NCBI GenBank assembly: GCA_963965975.1
Contig: OZ014425.1
Span: 4,415,501-4,479,500 of the forward strand
Length of the DNA stretch: 64,000 nucleotides
Direction of reading: 5' to 3'
DNA from: Xestospongia bergquistia
Lineage: Eukaryota > Porifera > Demospongiae > Haplosclerida > Petrosiidae
Every line of letters begins with the position of its first letter. Positions within the stretch are counted from its first letter, which is position 1. The translations under genes were made by a program, and so were the position numbers. Shown piece after piece: positions 30,517-42,111 of this stretch. The notes under the pieces were generated by a model. The model had not been told where the DNA came from, did not search any database, and saw only the letters and a list, made by a program, of their open reading frames with translations.

Positions 30517-33334
30517 TCAGCTAAGTTCAACAACTTCAAGTTTGTAATCTATTCCTTCTTCTTTCAAGGCTTTTAAAGCAGGTTGATAAATATCTGCTGT
30601 TAGAGGTCGAATAACACCTTTCTGCTGTATCTGACCTATATAATAAAAATACATATTGGACTTCATTTAGACAAGTAATGATATCTACCTGATAAGACCA
30701 TTTTGGCAGCAATAGCTGCTGGCTTGCCTACAAGTTTAGCCATGGCTTTGAAGCCATCTTGCTCTCCATCCATGTGTAATGTTATACGATGTTCTTCCTA
30801 GCAAACAGTACAAAGAACAATCAAACATTGCCCAATTTATATGTAATACTCTGTCCAAGACTCATCACTACAAATTACACAAGTACCTTCTTTTTATCTA
30901 ATGTTTCAATACCGATTCTGTGCTGTAATATCACAGTATCATATTCATCAGAGCCTGAAGTGAAATAAAAAAGTTTCATACTTTCTATTGCAACTTTACC
31001 TAACTCTAATCTCTTCTCCAAATGAGCAGCCAATGCTTTCATAGGCGTGCCTTGTAAACTAACTGGTTCAGTTGAGAGAAGGCCAAGACTAGAGAAAAGA
31101 CAATTATTTCTATGAAAACATGTGTATTTCTTACTCATTTATAGCTTTGTATTTTTCTTTGTCTCCTTGGAGAGCTTCTAAAATACTTGATAAGAGATCA
31201 GACTGACGAATATCAGTCTGTGAGATTAGCATAGTCAGTAGATCATTCTGAAAAAAGGAAAGTCTCAAAAATTCACCACTACTATCATCACATTTGTATG
31301 TATACTTGTGAATTTTGTCATATTATTGCATTTAATATCAATGGTCTGTACTATCAAGGTGGTAAAGCCACCTGGCAGGTGGCTACTACAATCTTACCCA
31401 AGTAATTTTAGCAGCATCAGGTTGTAGTCTTGGCATCTGGTTGTCATTCAACAGTCCCAATTCGAGTAATGCATCCATTGTCTGGCAATAACCCTAAACA
31501 GATCATTCAGACAGTAAACACTAAACCCAGATCCAAATATTTTATGATGTCATCCTAATATTGGCTGACGATCTACTAGTCCACTATATACTGAGGATCC
31601 TAAAGTATTACATCTAAAGTGTGGATTAAATATTTGTACTAAATCATTCTAATTTATGTCTTCATCAAAGCAATTATGCAAACTAGAACTGACCAATGTC
31701 TGCAGTGACATCATTATATCATCCTCTAATAGACAATAATTTATTCTGTTATAGAAACCAAGGTTATACCACTTCAAGTGATCACCTAGGTAACATGGAG
31801 GTCATTGTACTCTAGACAATTAGGTCTCATTTCAAAGAGTTCTTATACCCCCTAATCATTAACACATACCTGATATCTTAAAGTGCCTCTAATCACAGTA
31901 TGAGCCTCTGGTATTCCATAAAGATCTCTATATTTTAGAGAATCACGATTTGGGTAACCCTCTAAAGGTATCAAAGACTCTTCAATAATATTGGGCATAA
32001 GTTTTGCTTCCTTCATCACTGCTCCACCATCAGATATTTCTACAACACGACCATGTGATAAATATTGTGCTGCATTGCAAGCAGACTTCAGTACACCTAA
32101 TGGATTCCAACTATAAAATGAATACAATCGAGCATAGCCACTATTAGCCAGTTCTAAAATGACAGTCACTTACCTAAACTTGTACCTAAGCGGATTATTA
32201 GCAAACTTAGCATGAGGCAGACCACCACACCATGATTCAAAGTACATAATCTAAAAGAGAGAGAGAGAGAGAGATTGTTGAAATGAAGCTATAGTATCAT
32301 AACAAAAGAAGGGAACAGAGATGGACTGAGGTATTTGATTGCTATAGCTGTTTGGAGCATTAATTTAATAGTGACAGGAAACTGTCAACATAGAAATATC
32401 CAATAGTTGGAGTAAACAGTTAGAAATTCTCACATCCTCTTGGAAAGCAGACAACATGAGTGTATACACATGCACTTACTGGCATACAAAACACACACAT
32501 TTCTAAAGTTTAATTTCAGTCATGCTTACTTGGCCATATGCTGCATGGACCTCATCAATGCAAACCATTGCTAGCATATGATCAATACCAGGATCAACAC
32601 CACATTCATTCAGTACACATATACCAGCTTCTTGTACAGACTCGTGAAGTGCAGCTAGATCAGAGCTTACATAACTAGCTGTTACCATGGGAACTCTGGT
32701 AGCTATGCATTGTTTGGCTATCAGTGGATGAAACTGGTTAGGTACCATGCTACAAGAAAAATGGATGCATGGATGAACAAATGGATGAAGAGAAGGATTG
32801 AAAATGGATGAATGAATGAAAGATGGATGAATAAATAAATGGTTAGACGGGTGAATGGACAAAGGTATAATGAATAGATAATTAACCTAATGACAAGATT
32901 GTGATCAGTTATAAGTTGAACAAGGTTGGTCTCTGACTTGACATCAAGTCCTGTAGCTGATGTGTGTGGGTATGTAGAGGCAATACTCTTGGCCTGGTTT
33001 ATTTCATCTGAAGCTATGATAAAAAGTGGCCATCATTAATAAATGGATACTATTAGGTTAATACCTGGCTACTAAGAGAACTGTTGACATTACAAGAATT
33101 CCAATCAATAAGCAATTCAACAATAAAAAAATTATTGATTATAAACATAACACACCCTACTCAATCACTCAAAGAAATCGTTCTTTCTACATTCTTAATG
33201 TAAGTCTGGAATTATGTCTTACCTACAGTCACCCTTAAGTATTCATCTCTTGTTAAGAGCTCAACAATAGGAGGACAAGTTCTTCCAGAACCCAATATTA
33301 ATACCTTCTGCAATGCCCTACCAGTAGCCATCAT
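30517..33334 (-). CDS. Stand-alone saccharopine dehydrogenase (AASS C-terminal half)
   Basis: About ten exons. Start MMATGRALQKVLILGSG at 33334 and stop TGA at 30517-30519. It opens with a Rossmann NAD(P) motif VLILGSGRTCPPIVELL. Then come IKDHNLVIR-type ITDHNLVIR, MVPNQFHPLIAKQC, TASYVSSDLAALHE, NECGVDPGIDHMLAM (dimer/active-site block), PLRYKFRWNPLGVL, EGYPNRDSLKYRDLYGI, IRGTLRYQGYCQTMDALLEL and the end block GVIRPLTADIYQPALKAL. This is the saccharopine dehydrogenase (glutamate-forming) half of animal AASS; the lysine-ketoglutarate reductase half is missing. The upstream neighbour's start codon is 58 bp away on the other strand, so no N-terminal half fits here. Reaction: saccharopine to aminoadipate semialdehyde plus glutamate (lysine breakdown). 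No clear mitochondrial presequence is seen. A CT repeat forms one acceptor (32,250-32,275). Confidence 0.88.
32250..32275. repeat. (GA)n tract forming a splice acceptor
   Basis: Coding-strand (CT)n then TTTTAG before the exon encoding IMYFESWCGGLPH of the saccharopine dehydrogenase gene. Confidence 0.85.
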
Positions 33335-33340
33335 TTCAAC

Positions 33341-33346
33341 CACGTG
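33341..33346. promoter_or_regulatory. E-box CACGTG, SDH/PDZ-C2 bidirectional promoter
   Basis: CACGTG in the context AACCACGTGC, only 6 bp upstream of the saccharopine dehydrogenase start codon and 46 bp before the divergent PDZ-C2 gene start. Confidence 0.5.
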
Positions 33347-33392
33347 CTGTTATACGCATGCTCAGTGCGAATATCACTTCTTTTATAGCACT

Positions 33393-36300
33393 ATGAAAAT
33401 CGTTGAATGTCCATATAAGAGACCTAATGCAGTCTTCACTGCTGAAGTGAGCTTGCCTACAGGCGAAAGAATGCCAGAACTTCGCACTGACTCTAATTTT
33501 ATTCCTACTTATAATCATATTATGGATGCAAGCGAATCTAAAATAAACGACGATATCGAGGCATTCTCAACTCTTCACGATGTTTCACTGCCTGACTTAA
33601 GTCATAGTCCATTGCCTCTCCAGTGTCTTGCTGCGGAAGCACTTCCGGATAATGTCAAACAAGAGATCGAAGAACTTACCAACTCATCTGTTGAAGAATA
33701 TAGACAAAACAGCAATGAGAAGCAGCAACACGAGAAACAGGTTGGAAATATGATATTATTGAGCTCTGCATGCTTGAATAAGTAGCTAGTAATTGTAGAT
33801 TAACTCTCCAGTAGTAGATTTATGTTAGTTACAAGCAGTTGCTGGTTGTGATGATATTAGATATTCTAGGACTTATATTAAACAGTAATAGTAGTGCAGC
33901 TCAAATTCAAATTTTAACACTTTCATCGTCTTCATTTACTTGCAGAAGCAGACTGGTACAGTTGCCACGGGCAAACAAGTCAAAGAATACACAGTCACAG
34001 TACCTCTACAATTTTTTACAAATGGTGAGAGAAGGAAATGACTAAGTGTATTGGCTTAAGACTTTATACAATATATATATGCATTAATAATAGTTACCAC
34101 ATTATCATAGATTACTCAAGCATTAATGCTTCCCTTTAGGTCACGGTCTAAGAATAGTAGGTGGCGTAGACTGCCAGCACACTGGAGAAAGACATGCTCA
34201 AATTGTCTGTCTAAAATTTGCTCAGGAAATCGACGAGAAAAAAGCAGAGGGAGGAATTAACAGGAGACCTGAATTATTAACATCACTTCATAATGGTCAG
34301 CAGTATTCACAAGCTAGACTATAGCATTCATAGTTTGAAGTGGTCAATAACACATGCTATAAAGTTATTCACTAGCTAAGTTCCCAACGACAGTACATTG
34401 CATTAAATAACATGATATATAAATTCATACCCCTTTGTGACGTATGAATATTAAATGAGGTCATAAAATTTACCCTTCCCTATAAAATTCTAGAGAAATG
34501 TAAGAAATGAATACTTGTAGTGAACACTTTTAAAGTAATCTTATCCATTATAGAATTCATTTACTACCCTCTTGTTTAGGCTTATGTGTTTTGGAGTTAG
34601 AAGGCCATTCTTTAAGAGGAGCCAGTTTTGAAGACGTCCGTAGGATAATGAAAACTATTTGTAGTGCTGTTGTGAAGCTTGTTGTCAAAGATTGCAAGTA
34701 AGTGTACAGAGCAGTAGAGTTAATTACTGTTTGAATATCTCCTATGTACAAGTACAAAATGATCTATAGTAGTTGTGTTCAGGTAGCAATCACCTGATGT
34801 TTGGCAATGCATTATTAATAACACAAAGCATGGTGACTACTCTCTTGCTTCTTAGTAATGAATAGATTGAGTAAATTTGGCTTAATGACCTCAGTTATTG
34901 CATAGATCTTAGCCAAATTTAATATTAAAGAGGATCATTGCTAGGTAATTGATTCAAAAATCTGACTTGTGCAGGCAACAACTGATGTAATAATCCATTA
35001 TTGCATTACCTGTTGAATATGTAAGTCATTGTTTATCCTAGCTCAAATATGGCTACATCTGCTCGCAAAGTGTTAATGCATTGAGTCATAATAGTACTTA
35101 TTTTGTTAGCAACTTGAAGTGCAATAGTGACACTATGATGTACATCTCCTATACTCTAGTCCAATGGGCTAGACCTCCTCCACACTACACAGCAATGAAG
35201 TAATTTGTAGGTGGTGTGGTCTTTTTCTCACTTAATTACTGGCACCACCTCTTACTAATTTGGAAATGTTTTTTTTTGATGTGCACCACACTTTGCTTAG
35301 TCAGTTGGTCATGGTAACCATACTGATTGTTTGATTGCATGAAAGTGTCCAACCTAATGATGTGTTTATAGTATTTGATAGAATAATGTATCTTATAGAC
35401 CATCCTTTAGATTTATACACTACCATATAAAGTAATCCTGTGTGTATAATGATATATACTATTATAATGTATAAATGATGTTGACTGATTTCATTTGTTT
35501 TGTTAACAGAGGCCTCTCAAACCACTTAGTCAGTACTAGCAGTGATAAGGGCATGCTTCCAAAAGGGAAACCTGAGCAGCCTCATATTCTGACTATGGTA
35601 AGCAAAGGAAAAACTTTACTACAAATCATGAGTATGGAGGTCTATTATCAATAACTTAGCATGGTATGACAATTTAGAACCAATATAGTGATGACTCGTC
35701 ATTTCATAATACCACTTAATATAATTCAATAAAGTTCATTTTTACAGTAAAATTGTAGAGTTCTTTTCTTAACTATATATTATGATATTCATATTGTTAC
35801 GCTGTTCTTTTTTCCTATAAAGAGAAGACAACATAGGACCAAACATATTCCACAGAGAAAACATGGGATAATATCATCTACATCAAATGAATGTCAGACA
35901 GGGAATACCAGATCACCTGAACACAAGCAAATGACCAAGAAAGTATCCACACAGTCTTTTGATAGTACAACTAGTCTTGGTAGTGAAATTAGCATGTCCA
36001 GTTTACTGGAAGAGTTCTGTTCAAATTTACCTACAGGAATGGTCAAGGTAAAATATAATGTTTGTATATAAATAATGTTAACATCGTGTAGTGATTATTG
36101 TTCTGACATATGATGTTATCTGTGGTTGGATCTTATGATTCATTAGCAGTTTTAGATGGAAGAGGAAATCAACATCAATATTTTATGTTTATTTCCTCTA
36201 CTGTCAAAAAAACCTTCCAAATATGACTGACTCTGTCATAAAGAGTCACTTACACCACGAAGATAGCATCATCATCTATGTCTGTCTTTCCTTCCTCTGT

Positions 36301-39300
36301 AGTTGGCACTGAGATATTCTAAGTCTCAAGAAACACTACATGTCAACTTGCATAAATTGAAGGGACAATCCAAAAGTAATCCCAAAGAACAATCCAGTGC
36401 CTTCTTGAATACCTACCTCTTCCCAGACAAAAGGTAAAGCATTACAATGTTAGTATTACTATCTGTAATATTATATATTGTAACTTCCTTTATGTAGTTA
36501 ACTGTATAACTAATAGTGACCAAAATATAGCTAATCTGACCTGTTTACATGTTAATTTGTTTTTAACAAATAACTTTAATTCATTTGGCAATAGCAAAGT
36601 ACTTTTTAACTCTATTAACCTTTGCATTTGCCAACACTCCCAACAGCAACTTCTTACCAGCTGTTCCACTGCCAAATGACCAAGCCTAGAAAGGTCATCG
36701 CTCACAGACAGTTGTTTTTATGTGAAAGACAGCTATTTGTTATGAGCATTGTTTTCTTACTAGTTAACTGATGACGGTGTTGTTACTATGGTATATTAAA
36801 TTATACCTTTAAAAGTCATTGCATATTTTATTTACAATTACTCTAATTGTGCAATTAATGGAAGTGTAAACAAGTTATTTCTTACTGATATGTTTATAAA
36901 CATTATTCAATATGTTAGGTCTCAAGGAGTTAAATATTGCAAATTAGTCCCTGCCAAAGCTAGTACTGATGACTTACTGGAAAATAGTGCCAGCTACTTC
37001 CTCAAAGAAGATGAGGTGAGCATAATATTTAATATTTGGTGAATAAAATCATTTATATCTCTGGTTTTTATGTAGCTGAGTGATCTCTCATTGCGTATTA
37101 TTATTTGGGAATCTGGTAATGCGATTCGTTCCAAGAAACCACAGTTTAAAGGAGAGGTATGACATGAGAACATCAATATTCCTTATCCTAACTTATATCA
37201 TGTAAACAGTTCATTGTTAACATAAATGACCCATTGACATAAGTATGCCTTCATGATTCAGATTAGGATCAATGTTAGCATGTGAAAGAATTTGAAGCAT
37301 CTTATAGAACTTAGTTAGTCATTGACAACATCCTGTTTATGAAGTGTTCAATAACAATTATATATGTTAATACGATGTCTTCTTTATAGGTCTTCCTTGA
37401 TATTAGTGATACTAATATAGTTAACTTGCATGGAGTACCACAATGGTACACGATCTGTCAACCTGATAGAAATCTTCCTGTTCTTCCAAAACCTTATCAA
37501 ATACAGCAACAAGGAACTTTGATCAAGAAAATGAAGGCCTCGTGGGCAAATACCACACAAACAATTGGCGTTATGACTTTACGACGCATGATAAAAGGTG
37601 ACAACAACTTAGGAACTTTTCGATCTCAAAGTCTTCAGGACATCTCTAAACAAGATCCCAAAGAAAAGATTAAAACTTTAAAGAAACTCACCAATTTTCC
37701 TGCTGTTTTGGAGCCTTTAAAAGAAGGCAATGTGTCTAGCAGTTTGTCTGAGAGTCGTCTTCCTTCTCGTAGCAGCAACAGAAGTTCTATTTTATCTGTC
37801 TTTGAACTTGGCAGGACAGACAAAGAGAAAGAAGAGTTATCCTTGATGCCACCACTCTCTCAACCTTTAGAAGATCCACCATCACCATTCTCTGACAGAA
37901 GAATGTCAATTTATGAGTTTCTAGAGGCTTTAAACACTGAATTTGTGGATTCAGAGAACAGTAGCAAAAATGAGGCCTCAAACCCCAAACATTCTAATTC
38001 TTTTCATAATGGTATCACTGCAAAACCTGATAGCATTAAAAGTAGCAGTTCTAGTGGTGGAGAGCCATGTTATCGGAGAATGTCTCTACTTTCATTCTTG
38101 GCATCTTTGGATCGTCCCAACTCTCAAGTTTCACAGACTGGATCTGAGTTTTCTCAAGAGTCCAGTCTCACTTGTAGCAGTGACAGTTCAAGTATCTCTT
38201 CAGTTTGTGCTTTTAAGAATGGTCACCTAAAGGGATGGTCTGAAGAAAAGCAATCAGAACAACCTTCTGAATCAGATTCTTCGACTCTTTCTCTATCCAA
38301 CTCAACTCAACATTCTATTATTTTTAGTAACCCAATAGAAAATTGTCACTCCTTTGTTGATTCTTTAGAGTTGGATGCACTTCTTTCCCTCTCACCTGAT
38401 ACGCCATCAGATGAAATATTTAAGCCAATAGCAACTAAAATGAGTACACCAGTGAAAAAGAACAGCAGTGATTGTCTCCCTCTTATCAGTATCAATGATG
38501 AACCACCTCATCGAGCTGGATCTATTCATAGCTCTACAGAGACTCTTATTTCTCAACAGCCAGTTGACACCAGCTCTGAATTTGAGGCAATGACTCAAAT
38601 AAGATCTGTTTCTTTAGACACTCCAACCAGACAGGGAGAGAACTCATTTGATAACTCTCAGAAAAGCAATCTTGGTTTGCGTTTATCAAAGAGTGCAGAT
38701 GATCTCACAGACCTGATGGAAGAAGACAGTCAAGTAATGGATCGTGGAGTGACTGAATCAACATTAGATATTGCTGAATATCAAAGGAATCGGCTTGACT
38801 CTTCAGATGCTGGGTCATCATTAGATAGGTCTGTTCCAAAGTCACACTCTGCTCACAACCAAAAACGAACTCTTCATGTCTTTCCTTCACCTACTCATGC
38901 GATTTCTGAACAAAAACAAATTTCAAATGATAAATTTGTCGACATAAAATCTGGTAAAAAACCTTCAAAATCATTAGGACACAAATGGCTATCAATGGAT
39001 AATTTATTACAATCTGCTACATCTGAAAAAGGTGCCACAAAAAAGTAAGTCCTGTTCTACAGTACAGTACAGTCCATGCTACAACACCACCAGTTCAAAT
39101 CCAAATTTACAAAGTCCTAAAGTGTCCAATATAATGTTTGAACTGACTTTAATAAGCATTGATTAAATATAATACTTCACTCAAACTATAGGGTACACAA
39201 AAGTCAACAGAAGAAGAGAGACAACGTTGGTACGATAAGAAGACTAGTTCATACATATGAGACAGGTATTTATTGCACTACTTAATAATTGTTCTAAAAG

Positions 39301-39877
39301 CAAATACTAAATTTAGTCTCTTGTATTTTTTATTTATCTTATCTTTAGGCAAACCAGTTGGTAGTGTTAATTTGCAATTAACAGCAAAATATGTAGCAGG
39401 AGAGTTTTCAGTCAAAGTCCTTGATGTTGTCTTCTTTAGCAATAAATTAATGAATGCAGGTGAGTTGTTATATCCTAAATTATTATCCCTAGAAACTCTT
39501 GGTACATTGTTTACTTATCATATTCATTGATTTCTCTGATAGATTTTGTAGTGAATGTGAGCCTATACAATCGTTTCAGCGAAGAATCTGAAATATCCAA
39601 AAAGGATCACATGGCCATCAGAAAAAACGGGATGTTTGAGAGCAAAGAAATTCCTTCTATGTTTGAGTTTAGCGGTAATCCATCTGTTTATTTTGTTCAG
39701 GTAAGTAATATAATATAGTGTGGTATTTTAATATATGTATTTCTTCTTCAACAGATGATCTTTCAAACTGGCAGTCGTATCTTTGGTCATAGATCGTATT
39801 ATACTATGATTGACATTAAAGAAACAATCTCAAAGAGTGATGCCACCATGTGGTTTCAACTTAGCAAGTTATCTTAG
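33393..39877 (+). CDS. PDZ domain protein with two C2 domains (RIM-like layout)
   Basis: About 16 exons. Start MKIVECPYKRPN at 33393 (first exon ends 33740) and stop TAG at 39875-39877; roughly 1,150 residues. A PDZ domain lies at 33.9-34.7 kb: EYTVTVPLQF, HGLRIVGGVDC, then GLCVLELEGHSLRGASFEDV and AVVKLVVKDC. A first C2 domain lies at 36.3-37.5 kb: LALRYSKSQETLHVNLHKLK, YLFPDKRSQGVKYCK, LSDLSLRIIIWESG and GEVFLDIS. A Ser-rich, probably disordered linker of about 550 residues in one exon follows (37.4-39.0 kb), then a C-terminal C2-like domain (GEFSVKVLDVVFF through MWFQLSKLS). PDZ-C2-C2 is the order in RIM active-zone proteins, but the N-terminal Rab-binding zinc finger is not seen and residue-level similarity is weak, so I give no symbol. 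Calcium-binding aspartates are not obvious. The linker repeats an RRMS..FL motif. Confidence 0.7.
34697..35510. other. Intron of the PDZ-C2 gene, about 810 bp
   Basis: Longest intron of this gene, between the PDZ end (VVKDCK) and GLSNHLV. AT-rich, with no ORF or RNA gene that I can support. Confidence 0.5.
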
Positions 39878-40280
39878 CATTAATAAAATGCTTTATGTTA
39901 TATTGTGTCATATTTATAATCACAATCACACTGACGGTCACCTGGTTCTCTTTTCAATGACTGCTATACACAGTACTTTTTCATAAATTGTTCTGATATT
40001 CATAATTTTATCCTTTGTTCTGTTTACAGATGTATATTTTTTGAAATATTTAATTTGAAGTATTAATGTATTTTTAATAATGGCGGTGTCACAGTTGCCA
40101 ATGATAATTTAATTCATGATTTTCACTAATTAACAACCAAGGTGCATATTGGTTGCAAGAGAACACAGAAGCAAACATGCTGTCTTCATTCAATCATTAT
40201 TATCAACAATGCAATCAGATAATTATGTATATACAAAAGAGTGACCAATTCTTCTTATAAATAAGAATAAAAAAAATAGT
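39878..40280. other. Convergent intergenic spacer
   Basis: 3' ends of the PDZ-C2 gene and the nucleotide-sugar transporter gene. AT-rich. AATAAA-type signals are present on both strands close to the stops. Nothing else seen. Confidence 0.5.
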
Positions 40281-41379
40281 TTATACATTCTGTTCTGGTT
40301 GATTTTTCTGATCATTTTTGGGTATCACTTCAGGCTGGTATCTTCCATAGAGATATATTGCTAAAATAACCAGTATAGTCCCTATCACAAATTGTAATGT
40401 AATAGTGTAAGAAAAGAGAAAAACAGATGCCACACAAGATATGATAATAGAAAGAGACGTAGAGAATCCCTTTAGAATATTATCAGCATATTTGACGACT
40501 AAAGACACAATAATTCCACCAAGTGCTTGTTGAATGATTACAAACCAAACCATTACGTTATAGCCATGAAAGAATCCTTTACTATGTACTATGTTACCAT
40601 CTGTAACCCACATACCTATTACAGCTGTTAAAGCACAAAATAAACTCAGCTGAAGATTTCTTAAAAACAAAAATGAATCAGGGGATCCTTTAATTACTTT
40701 CTCTACATAGACTCCAGCAAATCCAGATGACAAGCAAGAAATAATAACAGAAAGAAGACCAATGAATTGGTTCTGAGGATGTATGGAATCACTTGATGTT
40801 GTTTTTTGAACTTGTACCAATGCTACACCTAAGAATAATGTCACTAATGACCACCATTGTATTGTAGAGAGTTTTTTGTTTAGCATTAAAACAGAGAAAA
40901 CAGCTGTAGTCAAAATCTTGAGCTGATATGTTACCTAAAATTAAAGAGAACGGAGTTAAGAGCTGACTAAAATTGTTGACTTTCTCTTATACCTGAAAAA
41001 CTGCAGCTTCAAGATTTGATACAGCAACATACTGCAAATTATTTTGAATCATATAAACTAGAGCAGGTACAGAGAGTTTGAGTGTATCTTGCCAATTTAA
41101 AATTATATTTTGACAAAGAAAAAGAAAATATTGTTGTGGAGGTTGGTTCTGAAAGAAGAGGACTAGTAAACAAATAAGAATTTTTATTGTCTCAGAGAGA
41201 ACAACTGCTGTTGTTGTGATGTACATGTCTCCTGACTGGACACGAGTGTAACGCATTGATAAAATAAGGAGAGAATTTTGTATGGTAAGAACAGACAGAC
41301 TACCATATTTGTACAGTGCAGATGAGAAGACTATCAGCCGAGAGTAACATAAAGGAGTAGAATAAAGAGAGGTCATCAT
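40281..41379 (-). CDS. SLC35A-like: Nucleotide-sugar transporter, SLC35A2/A3 type
   Basis: Two exons, 41379-40993 and 40934-40281, giving 346 residues, the usual length for the family. About ten hydrophobic segments. Diagnostic blocks follow SLC35A3/A2: MRYTRVQSGDMYITTTAVVL, QNNLQYVAVSNLEAAVFQVT, YQLKILTTAVFSVLML, SSGFAGVYVEKVIKG, SFLFLRNLQLSLF, GFFHGYNVMVW, QQALGGIIVSLVVKYADNIL and KGFSTSLSIIIS. These Golgi antiporters import UDP-galactose, UDP-GlcNAc or related sugars in exchange for the nucleoside monophosphate. Which sugar is carried cannot be read from sequence. Start is the first of two adjacent Mets; the N-terminus (MMTSLYSTPLCYSRL) is longer than in human A3. Divergent from the small TOMM6-like gene (179 bp). 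Confidence 0.92.
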
Positions 41380-41545
41380 TTACAATTTTAAAGAAAAAAG
41401 AACATTATTTGATTGATATTACATACTTGTTGACTTATTATTTTCTTTCATGTTGATTTCACAAACGTATCAAGTCTTGACTGAGAGTCTTTGTGTTAGA
41501 GCTATACCTGTAATTAAAGCATAATAATAAATTGCGGTATTGAAA

Positions 41546-41551
41546 CACGTG
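41546..41551. promoter_or_regulatory. E-box CACGTG, SLC35A-like/TOMM6-like promoter
   Basis: CACGTG in the context AAACACGTGGAA, 7 bp upstream of the start codon of the small plus-strand gene; same core context as three other divergent promoters in the window. Confidence 0.5.
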
Positions 41552-41558
41552 GAATATT

Positions 41559-42111
41559 ATGGCTGAAGTAGCACCAGTTGGTACTGCTGAGGAAGTTCCT
41601 AGGCCTTCTTTTGGACGAGGACTGAGTAGACAATATTCTCTTTATCCTAGTAAACCACCACTAAAGTCATGGCGGGGTGCTCTAACTGCAGTTCTTGATA
41701 CTGTTAAATTTTTGTACACCAATGACTTCACAAGGTAAATTTGTAACCACTAACTTTAACAATAAGTGACACTACTAGTATCACATAAGCATATTAAGTG
41801 GTACGTATACCTGGTTAGTCTTGCCCCCAGACTTCCTAACATTTGATGTCCAAATGTCAGGGCTCTGGAGACCAGACTAGTGCCAGGTAATCTCTCCATG
41901 GTATTAATGGAGAAAGTGGAGCTATAATAATTATTATGAGAGAAATATATTAGTTGATGAATATGAGAATGCTATGTCAGCTCGTAATTTGTTTATTTGT
42001 AGAGGGATTGGTCGAGATATTCTCTTCTTCAGTGGGTCAATAATATTTATACGTATGGTAGTTAGTGCTCTCCAAGAGGAGGCTACTGTACCAGTGCCAG
42101 GAAAACTATAA
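41559..42111 (+). CDS. Small single-pass membrane protein, possible TOMM6
   Basis: Two exons, 41559-41734 and 42003-42111, encoding 94 residues. A Pro/Ser/Arg-rich N-terminus (MAEVAPVGTAEEVPRPSF) is followed by SWRGALTAVLDTVKFLYTND, FTRGIGRD, one hydrophobic segment (ILFFSGSIIFIRMVVSAL) and a short tail ending PVPGKL. The order W..G.....F.T.NDF.R, transmembrane helix, P-x-P-G at the end resembles human TOMM6 (W.RGVYRFATDRNDFRRN... APQPGV), a small subunit of the mitochondrial outer-membrane import pore. The similarity is short and the protein is longer than TOMM6, so this is a suggestion. The intron holds a 78-nt hairpin. Divergent from the SLC35A-like gene. Confidence 0.6.
41810..41887 (+). 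other. 78-nt imperfect hairpin in an intron (miRNA-like or foldback)
   Basis: The arms pair from CCTGG...CCAGG at the base through TAGTCT/AGACTA and CCAGA/TCTGG to CATTTG/CAAATG around the 5-nt loop ATGTC, with small internal loops. The size and bulges are like a miRNA precursor. It lies in sense orientation in the intron of the small membrane protein gene. A decayed foldback transposon is an equally simple explanation. Confidence 0.45.

Noticed and set aside
31367-31385. GCCACCT/AGGTGGC hairpin in an SDH intron
   Set aside because: Only 8 bp arms with a 3-nt loop and no wider pairing; common by chance.
39061-39120. tRNA B-box-like GTTCAAATCC
   Set aside because: No A box or cloverleaf can be formed around it.
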